DNA of 64,000 nt, from NCBI GenBank assembly GCA_964551435.1, contig CAZKBS010000001.1, positions 186,001-250,000 on the forward strand, written 5' to 3'. The notes beneath the pieces were generated by a model. That model searched no databases, was not told where the DNA came from, and was given only the letters and a program-made list of their open reading frames with translations. The DNA is from UBA2020 sp964551435. Lineage in GTDB: Bacteria; Pseudomonadota; Alphaproteobacteria; Micavibrionales; UBA2020. Every line of letters starts with the position of its first letter. Position 1 is the first letter of the stretch. Made by a program: the position numbers and the translations under genes. This document shows positions 1 through 8,194 of the stretch, piece after piece.

Positions 1-718
1 CCGCCGGAAAACCGTCGATGATTTTACGCACGGCCGTTTTCAGGCCGGAGAAAGAAAAATCACATCCCGGTTTGCCCAGCATCGGTTTCGGCAGCGGGTA
101 TTTCGCGCGCGCGGATTTGACGTCGGTACATTCCGCCGCCAGTTTTTCAATCGCAGGCCCGCCCGGCCAGCCAAGGCCCAGCAGCTTTGCGGTTTTGTCG
201 AAGGCTTCGCCCACGGCATCGTCGATGGTGGTGCCAAGGCGCGTATATTCGCCAATGCCCCTGGCAATCAAAATCTGGCAATGCCCGCCGGAGACCAGCA
301 GCAGCAAATAGGGAAAGGCCACATCGCCATCTGTCAGCCGCACGGTAAGCGCATGGCCTTCCAGATGGTTGACCGCGACCAGCGGCAGGCCGCGCACCTG
401 CGCAATCGCCTTGGCCGTCATGACACCGACCAGCACACCGCCGATCAGCCCCGGCCCTGCCGTGACCGCGACAGCGGAAATATCATCGAGGGTGACCCCT
501 GCTTCTTGCAAAGCTTCTTCGACCAGATGGTCCATGTGTTCGAGATGCGCGCGCGCGGCGACTTCGGGCACCACGCCGCCAAAGGCCAGATGTTCGCGCT
601 GGCTGAGCACGCGGTGCGCCAGAATCCGGCGGTCTTCGCCGACGATGGCGACGGCGGTTTCATCGCAGCTGCTTTCGATGCCAAGCACAAGGCGGCTGTG
701 GGGGCGCGGGTTTGTCAT
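1..718 (-). CDS. tsaD: TsaD, tRNA N6-threonylcarbamoyltransferase (partial, C-terminus off the left edge)
   Basis: This is the N-terminal 239 residues of the Kae1/YgjD family enzyme that transfers the threonylcarbamoyl group to A37 of ANN-decoding tRNAs, acting in the cytoplasm with TsaB and TsaE. Reading the reverse strand from the ATG at 718 shows the GIESSCDET motif at residues 13-21, the metal-binding NHLEGH motif at 117-122 and LLVSGGH near 140-146, all hallmarks of the family. The frame is still open at base 1, and about 100-120 residues are expected beyond it. A CAGGAAG ribosome-binding site lies about 17 bases upstream, a rather long spacing. The gene is divergent from the downstream small gene and hemC; tsaD next to hemC is common in Alphaproteobacteria. 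Confidence 0.95.
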   Translation of the reverse strand, partial: MTNPRPHSRLVLGIESSCDETAVAIVGEDRRILAHRVLSQREHLAFGGVVPEVAARAHLEHMDHLVEEALQEAGVTLDDISAVAVTAGPGLIGGVLVGVMTAKAIAQVRGLPLVAVNHLEGHALTVRLTDGDVAFPYLLLLVSGGHCQILIARGIGEYTRLGTTIDDAVGEAFDKTAKLLGLGWPGGPAIEKLAAECTDVKSARAKYPLPKPMLGKPGCDFSFSGLKTAVRKIIDGFPA

Positions 719-816
719 GCGCTTGTTATATCAGTCTTCCTGTGTAAATTCACGCGGAAACATCTGTCATAATACCTACGAGTAACCCACTTGCCGGCCG
801 GCGGTCCTTGTTTTAT

Positions 817-845
817 TTGACATATCGTATATACACGGTTAAGTT
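817..845 (+). promoter_or_regulatory. Sigma-70-type promoter for the 80-aa gene
   Basis: A perfect TTGACA (817-822) is separated by 17 bases from TAAGTT (840-845). It lies about 57 bases before the start codon at 903 and points rightward. Confidence 0.5.
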
Positions 846-902
846 CATTTCCGAAATATCAGCCCCGCGCGCGTTTCGCGCCGCCAGCCGCAGGAGCCTG
901 CC

Positions 903-1145
903 ATGGAATTCCCCAAAAACATCGCCGCACAAACCCGCGGCCAGTTTAGCGAAGCGTTTAACCGCATGATGCACAAACCGCTGGATGCCGCCGGATTTTA
1001 CGCCGCCGCGCAGGACGCGGGCTGGCACGAGGCGCGCATTTTCCCGCCCGGCACGGCCCTGATGTTCGACCGCAGCAAAACCGATACGCGCATCACCGTC
1101 GACACCGACCGTTTCGGCAAGGTCTGCCGTTTCCGTCAGGGCTGA
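903..1145 (+). CDS. Small cytoplasmic protein of unknown function (80 aa)
   Basis: I do not recognise a family. The product is soluble, without signal peptide or membrane segment, and has aromatic and acidic patches (AGWHEARIFPP in the middle, DTRITVDTDRFG near the end). An AGGAG ribosome-binding site lies about 7 bases before the ATG. The gene is a self-contained unit, with a TTGACA promoter in front and a strong Rho-independent terminator about 25 bases after its stop, so it is probably real and expressed on its own. Function cannot be inferred from the neighbours tsaD and hemC. Confidence 0.7.
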   Translation: MEFPKNIAAQTRGQFSEAFNRMMHKPLDAAGFYAAAQDAGWHEARIFPPGTALMFDRSKTDTRITVDTDRFGKVCRFRQG

Positions 1146-1170
1146 AGCGCTGCTGCCTTTCATACTCAAA

Positions 1171-1196
1171 CGCCGGCAGCCTCTGCCGGCGTTTTT
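1171..1196 (+). terminator. Rho-independent terminator after the 80-aa gene
   Basis: A perfect 9-bp stem (CGCCGGCAG at 1171-1179, CTGCCGGCG at 1183-1191) with a 3-base loop is followed by a T-rich run. It insulates the small gene from hemC. Confidence 0.85.
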
Positions 1197-1237
1197 ATTG
1201 CTGCGGGATGCCGCATGACAAACGCGGCGCATCGTTC

Positions 1238-1266
1238 TTGGCTTTCTGCGCCAAAAGGCCTAATAA
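1238..1266 (+). promoter_or_regulatory. Candidate promoter of hemC
   Basis: TTGGCT (1238-1243), a 17-base spacer and TAATAA (1261-1266) precede the hemC ATG by about 40 bases. Confidence 0.5.
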
Positions 1267-1304
1267 CTTATAAAAGAATAACACGCGACAAAACGGATTC
1301 GGGC

Positions 1305-2234
1305 ATGAAAACAAAAATCAATATCGGCACGCGCGGCAGCCCGCTTGCCCTTGCGCAGGCGGAATTGCTGGCAAGCGCGCTCAAACGCGCGCATCCGCAT
1401 CTGGCGGCGCCGGGCGCGATTGAATTTGTGATCATCACCACCAGCGGCGACCGTATTCAGGACCGCCCGCTGTCCGAGGTCGGGGGCAAAGGCCTGTTCA
1501 CCAAGGAAATCGAAGACGCGCTGCTCGACGGCACCATCGACGCCGCCGTGCATTCGATGAAGGATATGCCCACGGAATTGCCCGCCGGGCTTGTCATTCC
1601 CTGCCTGCTGCCGCGCGAAGATGTGCGCGATGCGTTTTTCAGCCGCAGCGGCGAGACACTGGATAGCCTGCCGCAGGGCGCCGTTGTCGGCACATCAAGC
1701 CTGCGCCGTCAGGCGATTATTCTGGCGCGCCGCCCCGATTTGAAAGTCGTGATGTTCCGCGGCAACGTCGGCACGCGTTTGCAGAAATTGCAGGATGGCG
1801 TTGTCGATGCGACGCTGCTGGCCGTGGCGGGGCTGAACCGCCTTGGCAAATCGGATATCATCCAGCATGTGCTGGAAACCGATGTGATGCTGCCCGCCGT
1901 CGCGCAGGGCGCCGTCGGTATCGAAATCCGCGAAAACGACAAAGACATGCAGGCGCTGCTGGCGCCCGCGCATTGCCCCGTGACCGCGCTGCGCGTCACG
2001 GCGGAACGCGCGTTTCTGGCCGCGATGGACGGGTCTTGCAAAACGCCGCTCGGCGCGCTGATGTCCGTGCCCGACCCCGATGGCCGTGCGCGGTTCGATG
2101 CACTGTCGGCCAACCCCGACGGCACCAACCTGCACAAGGTCAGCTATGTGATGCATGTCGCCCATACGGGTGATGCGGAGCGTCTGGGCCGTCAGGCCGC
2201 CGCCGATATCCGCGCGAAGCTAAAAGCGGCGTAA
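1305..2234 (+). CDS. hemC: Hydroxymethylbilane synthase (porphobilinogen deaminase)
   Basis: HemC polymerises four porphobilinogen molecules into hydroxymethylbilane, the cytoplasmic step before HemD in tetrapyrrole synthesis. The 309-residue product has the usual family length. It opens with KINIGTRGSPLALAQAE, carries the substrate-binding HSMKDMPTELP and GTSSLRRQA motifs, and has the dipyrromethane-cofactor cysteine at about residue 245 in GSCKTPLGAL. The frame extends upstream to 1215, but the ATG at 1305 is where homology begins, and the candidate -10 box at 1261-1266 lies inside the upstream extension. It is followed by the hemD-Mic60 frame and hemY, giving a heme-linked cluster. Confidence 0.96.
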   Translation: MKTKINIGTRGSPLALAQAELLASALKRAHPHLAAPGAIEFVIITTSGDRIQDRPLSEVGGKGLFTKEIEDALLDGTIDAAVHSMKDMPTELPAGLVIPCLLPREDVRDAFFSRSGETLDSLPQGAVVGTSSLRRQAIILARRPDLKVVMFRGNVGTRLQKLQDGVVDATLLAVAGLNRLGKSDIIQHVLETDVMLPAVAQGAVGIEIRENDKDMQALLAPAHCPVTALRVTAERAFLAAMDGSCKTPLGALMSVPDPDGRARFDALSANPDGTNLHKVSYVMHVAHTGDAERLGRQAAADIRAKLKAA

Positions 2235-2293
2235 AACCGAGATCTAAACAGCACCAAGATATCCGCCGCAGGGCAAAAAACGGCAGTTCCGTC

Positions 2294-2323
2294 TTAACGG
2301 GATGTTCACCTGCGGTATATATT
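2294..2323 (+). promoter_or_regulatory. Possible promoter of the hemD-mic60 frame
   Basis: TTAACG (2294-2299) and TATATT (2318-2323) are 18 bases apart in the 176-base gap after hemC. The -35 box is weak. Confidence 0.3.
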
Positions 2324-2410
2324 ATTAAAGAGTTGTCCTTTTGGCGGCGACCGCTGCCCTGAATAGTCCGGCCCCGCGCCGCACATGTATTTGAAAAGGT
2401 GGAAAAGCCC

Positions 2411-4855
2411 ATGCGTTCCATTCTCGTCACACGGCCCGAGCCGGCTGGCAGCGAGCTTGCGGAAAAACTCCGCCGCGAGGGGTTCGAGACGTACCTCGCC
2501 CCCCTCAGCCGTTATGTGCCCGTCCCCGCCGATTTTGACGTGATGGCGGCCTGTCAGGCGCTGGTCTTTACAAGCGCGCAGGCCGTGACGCAATTTCCCG
2601 CCGCGCCCGAGGGACGCGACAAAACCGTTTTCGCCGTCGGCACTGCCACGGCGGAGGCCGCGACGCAGCACGGCTTTGCCCATGTCATCGCGGGCGCGGG
2701 CGATGTGCGCGATCTGGCACAAACGCTGATTGCACGCAAGGAAGAACTGGGCCTGCAAGAAATTCTACATGTATCGGGCGAAGATACCGCCGAGGATCTG
2801 TCGCAGCTGCTGGCCGACAGCGGCATCACCGTACATCGCCGCGTGGTTTACCGCACCGAATTCATCGACCAACTGCCGCCGGAAATCGAACGCGCGCTGA
2901 TCGAGGATAAAATCAACACCGTGCTTTTGTTTTCCGCACGCGCCGCGCAGCACTGGCTGCGAATTCTATCGCGCGAGGACTTGCGCGCCGCCAGCGCCAG
3001 ACTGGAGGCCGTCTGCCTGAGCGAGCGCGTCGCAAACGAACTGCGCGGTACGCCCTGGCGCGCCGTAAAGGTTGCACGCACCCCGCAGCTAGATGCCGTA
3101 CTTGATATTCTGCGCGGTGCCGATACCGCCCCGCCGCTGCCCATGGCGCTGCCGGCCGACCCGGTTATCGACGCGTTTGGCGGTTTGCGTCCGTTGGCGA
3201 ACCGCCTCGGTATCACCGCATCGACGGTGCAGGGCTGGAAAAAGCGCGGCATTATTCCCGATACGCGCGTAGAGGCGATTTACACCGCCGCCGAAGAAGA
3301 CAATATCGACATCAACGCCATACTTACAAAAGGACAATACAAGATGACTATGGACGACGTGGACGGCCGCAGTTCGCACACGCAGGCAAGCGATCGCCGG
3401 CGCAACATCGACCGCCGCCAGCAAAGACCGACCTACGACGCCTATGGCAATGTCCGCTCCGCCACCTATACCGGCCCTGACCGCCGCAGCGGCATCGACC
3501 GCCGCGAACACGCCGCGCGCCAGCAGCAGCGTATCCGCGCAGAAAAAATACGCTTCGTCAGCCGCACCATCATCATGTCGGCGTTTTTCATCGGCGCGCT
3601 GGCGCTGCTGGGCACGTTTGTAATGGCGCCTGAATTCTTCTCCTTCGCCGAACGCCGCGACCGCGAAAAAGAATACGAACATCGCCTGCAGGAATACGAC
3701 CGTCAGATCAAAGAACTGCAGCAGCGCCAGAACGAACTGCGCCGCCAGCAAGGCCTCGCCCCGCTGCCGACGCAAGACCAGAAAGCCCCCGCCACGCCTG
3801 GCATCGGCCAGCGCATGAACCAAGGGCTGCAAAAAGCGCAGGGTGCCGTTGATACGGTAAAAAGCGTCGTGGGCAACAGCGTCGAAGGCGTACACAAAAG
3901 CGTCGAGAAAAGCAGCACATATCAGGGTTTCCAAAGCCTGATGCGCATGCTGGCGACGCTGAATAACCTGACGCGCACGCAAGAGGGCGCCGCCGAAGCC
4001 GAAGGCATGATGGGTCGTCTGCGCAGCGTGATGTCGGGCGCGCCGCAAGACCCCGCAGGCCTCAGCAAAGCTATCGAAGGCGCGACGAAAACCGACCCGA
4101 TGCTGGCCGAGGTGATGGGCGGCATCGCCCCCAAGGATCTGGGCGCAGCGGCGATGCTGCTGACAATGAACGAGCTGCGTGGCAATATCGGCGGCGGCCG
4201 GTCGTTTGAGAGCGATCTGCATATCATCCAGAAATATGCCAAGGACGACCCGGAAATGCAGGCCGCGCTGAAACGCGTCGCCCCCTACGCCCGCAGCGGT
4301 GTCCTGAGCCGCCAGCATTTGCAAAAAGAATTCCGCAATATCGCCGCAGATATCGTGATGGCGAAGCTGCAAGGCGAAGACGCGTCGGTACGAGAGCGCG
4401 TGCTGCTGCGTCTGTCGAAATACGCCAAAATGCGCAAGGTCGACGATATCGAGGGTGATACCGTCGATGCCAGCGTCGCGCGGGCCGAGCTGATGCTGGA
4501 TCAGGGCGACATCAAAGGCGCCATCAAGGAATTGCAATCGCTGGAAGGCGCGCCCGCGGATACCGCTGCGCCGTGGCTGGCGCAGGCCGAAGGGCATGTG
4601 GCCGCCGATGAATCGTCACAGGTGCTTTTGCAAACCGTACTGGGCATGCTGGGCAACGGCACAGGGCCTTTCGCCGGCTTTAGCGATATCGGCAGTATCG
4701 ATATGGGCGGCATCGACCTCAATAGCGCTGTCGGAGACCTGCTCGAACAGCTGCCGTCGGGGGCCGAAGGGTTTGGCAATACAACGACCGTTCCATATCT
4801 CTCCCCCTCGCTGCAGCAACACAGCCAGCCGGGTATCAGCATTCCGATGCCATAA
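2411..4855 (+). CDS. hemD: Joint frame: uroporphyrinogen-III synthase (HemD) + HTH segment + Mic60/mitofilin protein
   Basis: One uninterrupted 814-codon frame. Residues 1 to about 235 are HemD-like (opening MRSILVTRPEPAG), which closes hydroxymethylbilane to uroporphyrinogen III. Residues about 245-285 form a Cro/YdaS-like helix-turn-helix with FGGLRPLANRLG and STVQGWKKRGIIP. From about 312 follow a basic DRR-rich stretch, one membrane segment (about 386-406), a coiled coil (about 410-445), and a C-terminal domain with the alphaproteobacterial Mic60 pattern (LLTMNELRGNI, VAPYARSGV, ARAELMLDQGDIKGAIKEL, APWLAQAE). Mic60 shapes inner-membrane invaginations. In relatives hemD and mic60 are separate neighbours before hemY; here no stop separates them. 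The ATG at 2411 follows AAAAGGTGG; the frame also opens at a GTG (2399) lying inside that ribosome-binding site. A second start at 3344 could yield Mic60 alone. Confidence 0.88.
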   Translation: MRSILVTRPEPAGSELAEKLRREGFETYLAPLSRYVPVPADFDVMAACQALVFTSAQAVTQFPAAPEGRDKTVFAVGTATAEAATQHGFAHVIAGAGDVRDLAQTLIARKEELGLQEILHVSGEDTAEDLSQLLADSGITVHRRVVYRTEFIDQLPPEIERALIEDKINTVLLFSARAAQHWLRILSREDLRAASARLEAVCLSERVANELRGTPWRAVKVARTPQLDAVLDILRGADTAPPLPMALPADPVIDAFGGLRPLANRLGITASTVQGWKKRGIIPDTRVEAIYTAAEEDNIDINAILTKGQYKMTMDDVDGRSSHTQASDRRRNIDRRQQRPTYDAYGNVRSATYTGPDRRSGIDRREHAARQQQRIRAEKIRFVSRTIIMSAFFIGALALLGTFVMAPEFFSFAERRDREKEYEHRLQEYDRQIKELQQRQNELRRQQGLAPLPTQDQKAPATPGIGQRMNQGLQKAQGAVDTVKSVVGNSVEGVHKSVEKSSTYQGFQSLMRMLATLNNLTRTQEGAAEAEGMMGRLRSVMSGAPQDPAGLSKAIEGATKTDPMLAEVMGGIAPKDLGAAAMLLTMNELRGNIGGGRSFESDLHIIQKYAKDDPEMQAALKRVAPYARSGVLSRQHLQKEFRNIAADIVMAKLQGEDASVRERVLLRLSKYAKMRKVDDIEGDTVDASVARAELMLDQGDIKGAIKELQSLEGAPADTAAPWLAQAEGHVAADESSQVLLQTVLGMLGNGTGPFAGFSDIGSIDMGGIDLNSAVGDLLEQLPSGAEGFGNTTTVPYLSPSLQQHSQPGISIPMP
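3328..3346 (+). promoter_or_regulatory. Internal ribosome-binding site and in-frame ATG for a separate Mic60 product
   Basis: AAAAGGAC (3328-3335) stands about 8 bases before an in-frame ATG at 3344. The position falls at the junction between the HTH segment and the basic leader of the Mic60 part. Initiation here would give a 503-residue protein with one N-terminal membrane anchor, the normal Mic60 architecture. Confidence 0.55.
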
Positions 4856-4990
4856 GACATACCGGCGGGTTTTACTGACGTCCTTTTTTGTTTATTGTAT
4901 TGAAGAGCCGAAGATTTCGTTAGGTCTTTCCGCGGCACATCCGCCGCCCCGCGCACGAAAGGATAACCCCATGCCCCGGAAGAACACTGC

Positions 4991-6367
4991 ATGATCCGCG
5001 CCGTGTGGTTTTTGGCCAGACTGGGCCTTCTGGTTTACGCCATCGGCTGGCTGGCCGCGCGGCCGGGCTGGATGACGATTGACTGGCTTGGATACCGCAT
5101 CGAACTGGCGGTCGGTTTTGTCGCCGCCGTTCTGCTTGTTTTCACGCTTGCCGTTATTTTCATCGACCGTATCTGGCGCGGCTTTGCCGTGCTGCCGGCG
5201 ACCCTGCGCCGCTATCGCTATACCGTGCGGCGCGAAAAAGGCTACCGCGCGCTGACTGCTGGCCTTGTGGCTGTTGCCGCCGGCGACCCTGCGGGCGCGG
5301 AGCGCAGCGCACGCAAGGCGGAAGCCCTGATACCCAAAACCCCGCTGACAAAACTGCTCGTCGCGCAAACCGCGCTGCTCAACGGCAACGTGCCCAAGGC
5401 GCGGCGCGAATTCACCGATCTGCTGGATGATAGCGAGGCAGCGTTTTTCGGCCTGCGCGGGCTTCTGTCGCAAACCCTGAAAGAAGGCAGCTATGGCGAG
5501 GCGCAGGACCTGATCCGCAAAGCGGAAAAGCTGCAGCCCAAACGCAGCTGGGTCGTGCGTACGCGTTTTGAAATCGAAACCCGCAATAAAAACTGGCCCG
5601 AAGCGACCGAGGTTCTTAAAAAAGCCGAGAAGATGCGCATTTATGATGCACGCACCGCACGGCATCACCGTCAGGCCATTCTGACGGCGCAGGCGATGGA
5701 AAATGAAAAGCAGGGTTTCCTGACCATCGCGGCGAAACAGGCCGCGCGCGCGGCCGCGCTGGATTACAGCTTTGCGCCCGCATCGCTGTTGCTGGCCGAT
5801 GTTTACAGCCGCCTTGGCAAAACCCGCGCGGCGCAAAAAACGCTGGAGCGGGCATGGAAAGCGCAGCCCCACCCCGATATCGCCGCCCTGTGGATGCGCT
5901 TGATGCCGCAGCCGCGCAAGGAGGCCTCCGTTTACGATACCGGCCGCGATGCCTATCAATGGGCGCGGCGCCTGTCGGATTTGAACCCGCAGCATACCGC
6001 CAGCCAGCGTCTGGCCGGGCATTACGCGCTTGAAGCAAGTTTGTGGAAAGAAGCGCGCGAACGTCTTGTCGCCGCGAATGATTTCCGCGCGCTGGCGCGG
6101 CTGGAGCGTGCGGAAACCGGTAATGAAGCCAAAGCCCGCGAATGGCTGGAGCATGCGGGGGATTATCCGCCCGATGCCCGCTGGATCTGCACCAGCTGCG
6201 GGCATATAGCCGCCGCGTGGTCGGCGCTATGCCCGCATTGCATGGCGTTCGACGCTTTCGGCTGGAGCATCCCGCAGGGCGATGCGCATGCCCCGCGTCT
6301 GGCCCCGGCGCTGCCCGATAACGACATCATCGCGCCTCCCGCGCAGCTGGTGACGCGACGGTCATGA
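4991..6367 (+). CDS. hemY: HemY-type TPR membrane protein with C-terminal zinc ribbon
   Basis: The 458-residue product starts with two membrane segments (residues about 5-25 and 37-60), then IDRIWRGFAVLPA typical of the HemY N-terminal domain, then helical TPR-like repeats to about residue 390. Its end holds CTSCG and CPHC pairs about 20 residues apart, a likely zinc ribbon like that of the E. coli heme-synthesis-associated and LPS-assembly TPR proteins. This HemY is not protoporphyrinogen oxidase; its molecular role is unsettled, but it is regularly encoded after hemD. It lies 135 bases after the hemD-mic60 frame and overlaps the next gene by ATGA. Confidence 0.88.
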   Translation: MIRAVWFLARLGLLVYAIGWLAARPGWMTIDWLGYRIELAVGFVAAVLLVFTLAVIFIDRIWRGFAVLPATLRRYRYTVRREKGYRALTAGLVAVAAGDPAGAERSARKAEALIPKTPLTKLLVAQTALLNGNVPKARREFTDLLDDSEAAFFGLRGLLSQTLKEGSYGEAQDLIRKAEKLQPKRSWVVRTRFEIETRNKNWPEATEVLKKAEKMRIYDARTARHHRQAILTAQAMENEKQGFLTIAAKQAARAAALDYSFAPASLLLADVYSRLGKTRAAQKTLERAWKAQPHPDIAALWMRLMPQPRKEASVYDTGRDAYQWARRLSDLNPQHTASQRLAGHYALEASLWKEARERLVAANDFRALARLERAETGNEAKAREWLEHAGDYPPDARWICTSCGHIAAAWSALCPHCMAFDAFGWSIPQGDAHAPRLAPALPDNDIIAPPAQLVTRRS

Positions 6368-6732
6368 CAGAAGAAATTCCGCCGGATGATGAAACCCCTC
6401 TGCTTGGCCGGCTGGCCGGACAGTTCACGCTGGTGCTGATCATCACGATTATCATGGGCGGCGGGCTTACGATGGCCGCGCGCGTCCTGCCGCCGCTAGC
6501 CGGTCTTGATATGGGGCATAAGGTTTCCGGGCCGTCCGAAGCGATTGCGATCCTTGTGGTGGCCTGCATCCTTATCGTCCTTTTAACGTATCTCTCGGTG
6601 ATTGTCTGGATGCTGGTGGCGCGGCTGTTTCTGCCGCGCGCAACCATTTATGCGATCATGACCAGCGGCCCCACATGGCGTTTCGACCATTGGCTGTTCA
6701 ATCTTATCTGTCCGGATGACAAGCCGCGCTGA
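6364..6732 (+). CDS. Small two-helix inner-membrane protein, unknown function
   Basis: A 122-residue product with an acidic N-terminus and two hydrophobic segments (about 20-42 and 58-85). It overlaps the hemY-like gene by 4 bases (ATGA), so the two are translationally coupled. I recognise no family. A partner role for the upstream TPR protein is possible but is only a positional inference. Confidence 0.8.
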   Translation: MTEEIPPDDETPLLGRLAGQFTLVLIITIIMGGGLTMAARVLPPLAGLDMGHKVSGPSEAIAILVVACILIVLLTYLSVIVWMLVARLFLPRATIYAIMTSGPTWRFDHWLFNLICPDDKPR

Positions 6733-6875
6733 TGCTCGCAGCACCGCAGCGCGGTTGCGGATCAGCCTGCCAAGAATTTTGAACGCCTGAGAAAGTTATT
6801 TGCAGCGCCGCGCGAAAAATGAAAGCGCGACGGATATCCGCGGCAATAACGGCAGCGTGCGGCTGCGGAAAAATA

Positions 6876-7046
6876 TCAGTTTTTGCCTTTGGGCAGCGTA
6901 ATGCGGGTAAAGCCGCGTTCTGTCGTGACTTTGTAGAATTCGTCGTACTGTGCGCCGGCAGCAGGCTGGCATACATCGAACATCTGCTGCTGGATCTCGG
7001 CGAGGCGTTCTGCCGCCGCAGCGCTTTGCATCGTGGCTGGTTTCAT
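6876..7046 (-). CDS. Possible 56-aa small protein
   Basis: A reverse-strand frame of 56 codons from ATG at 7046 to TGA at 6876. An AGGGAG ribosome-binding site stands 9 bases before the ATG. The product starts MKPATMQSAAAAERLAEI, has a helical N-terminal half and ends in ERGFTRITLPKGKN. It has no signal peptide and no recognisable family. It is the only supportable coding frame between 6733 and 7201; the start-proximal ribosome site is the main evidence. Confidence 0.5.
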   Translation of the reverse strand: MKPATMQSAAAAERLAEIQQQMFDVCQPAAGAQYDEFYKVTTERGFTRITLPKGKN

Positions 7047-7201
7047 GGTGGTTGCTCCCTTTTCCCGCGCGCACTGTATATCGGGCGCGAATCGGGCTCA
7101 ACCCCCTGAATGTATTTTTTTATTGCGAAGTTGCGGAACTTTTTTACGCAGGCGCCGATGCGCCACTACATCTTGTGTCCGGCGCAGGTGCTGCCACGAA
7201 T

Positions 7202-7978
7202 TTATTCAAGCCGCAGGTTTTTATCGCGCACAACCAGCGGGTAAAGCGCTAGCCCCGCGATGAAACCGCCGACATGCGATGTCCAGGCGACTTTCCCCTC
7301 CGCCCCCGGCATACCGATGTAGCCGAACAGGAGGGAAATACCAATCCAGAGCGCAATCAGAAACACCAGCCGCTGATAACCCTGCCCCCCGAGAAGGCCG
7401 GAGCGGAACATCAAAATCAGCATGCCGCCAAAAAGCCCGCTGATGCCGCCAGATGCGCCAATCAGCGGCGCGACGTCATAGGGCATGACGACAAAATGCA
7501 CCAGCGCCCCCGCAAGTCCTGTCGCAAAATAGATAATCACCGTGCGTTTCAGGCCGATGGTTTTTTCAAGCGCGCTGCCAAAGGCCATCAGCATGCCGAT
7601 GTTAACGCCGATATGCAGCCAGCCGCCATGCAAAAACATATGCGTAACCGGCGCGACAGCCGCCCGCCAGTCGGCCTCCAGCGCGCCGGAATAATAGGCT
7701 GGCACAAAACCGTAGCGCATATAGACATCGAACATCACCGCATCGGGCAGCACATAGCGCAGCCCCATCAAGAGCAGCAGCGTGACCAGCAGGTATTTGA
7801 CGCCGCGCGGCAGATTGAGAATCGGTTCGGATTTTTTTTGCGATGCAGCACCATCATTCGCCGGCGGCGGAGCATAACGCGCCGCGCGTTCGGACGGCGA
7901 GGGAAAGCGCGCGACATTGTCACTGCCGCTGCCGGTTTCCTGTTCATTGCCGTTATTGTTGTCTTTGTCGTTTGCCAT
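7202..7978 (-). CDS. Rhomboid-family intramembrane serine protease
   Basis: A 258-residue protein with a hydrophilic, low-complexity N-terminus of about 55 residues and then six to seven membrane segments. The rhomboid signature is complete: HIGVN (His122, Asn126), the catalytic serine in GASGG (Ser176) and the catalytic histidine in SHVGG (His235). Rhomboids cleave transmembrane substrates within the inner membrane; the substrate cannot be deduced. The frame extends upstream to 8134, but the ATG at 7978 (MANDKDNNN) is where a plausible protein starts. No clear ribosome-binding site is visible. It is divergent from the transaminase gene. Confidence 0.92.
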   Translation of the reverse strand: MANDKDNNNGNEQETGSGSDNVARFPSPSERAARYAPPPANDGAASQKKSEPILNLPRGVKYLLVTLLLLMGLRYVLPDAVMFDVYMRYGFVPAYYSGALEADWRAAVAPVTHMFLHGGWLHIGVNIGMLMAFGSALEKTIGLKRTVIIYFATGLAGALVHFVVMPYDVAPLIGASGGISGLFGGMLILMFRSGLLGGQGYQRLVFLIALWIGISLLFGYIGMPGAEGKVAWTSHVGGFIAGLALYPLVVRDKNLRLE

Positions 7979-7991
7979 ATTGACGCAGGGG

Positions 7992-8021
7992 TTGATATTC
8001 CAAGCTGCTAGCGAGTATGCT
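7992..8021 (+). promoter_or_regulatory. Candidate promoter of the transaminase gene
   Basis: TTGATA (7992-7997) and TATGCT (8016-8021) are 18 bases apart, in the 216-base divergent gap between the rhomboid and transaminase genes. Confidence 0.35.
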
Positions 8022-8194
8022 CTTGGCACTTGCGGAATGCAAATGCCATCGCAACCGATGGCCGCGCAGCGCAAGCGCACACCGGACTTCGCGCGCCCCG
8101 AAACGGCAGCACCAGAAACCGGATACGCCCACAACCCATCGACGCCGCGCAGACGGATTTACGCGCCGCGTCCTGACGTCAAAGGATACCTGAC

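Noticed and set aside
3089..4597. 502-codon reverse frame opposite the Mic60 region
   Set aside because: Shadow frame with biased composition and no ribosome site; the forward frame has recognisable HemD and Mic60 features.
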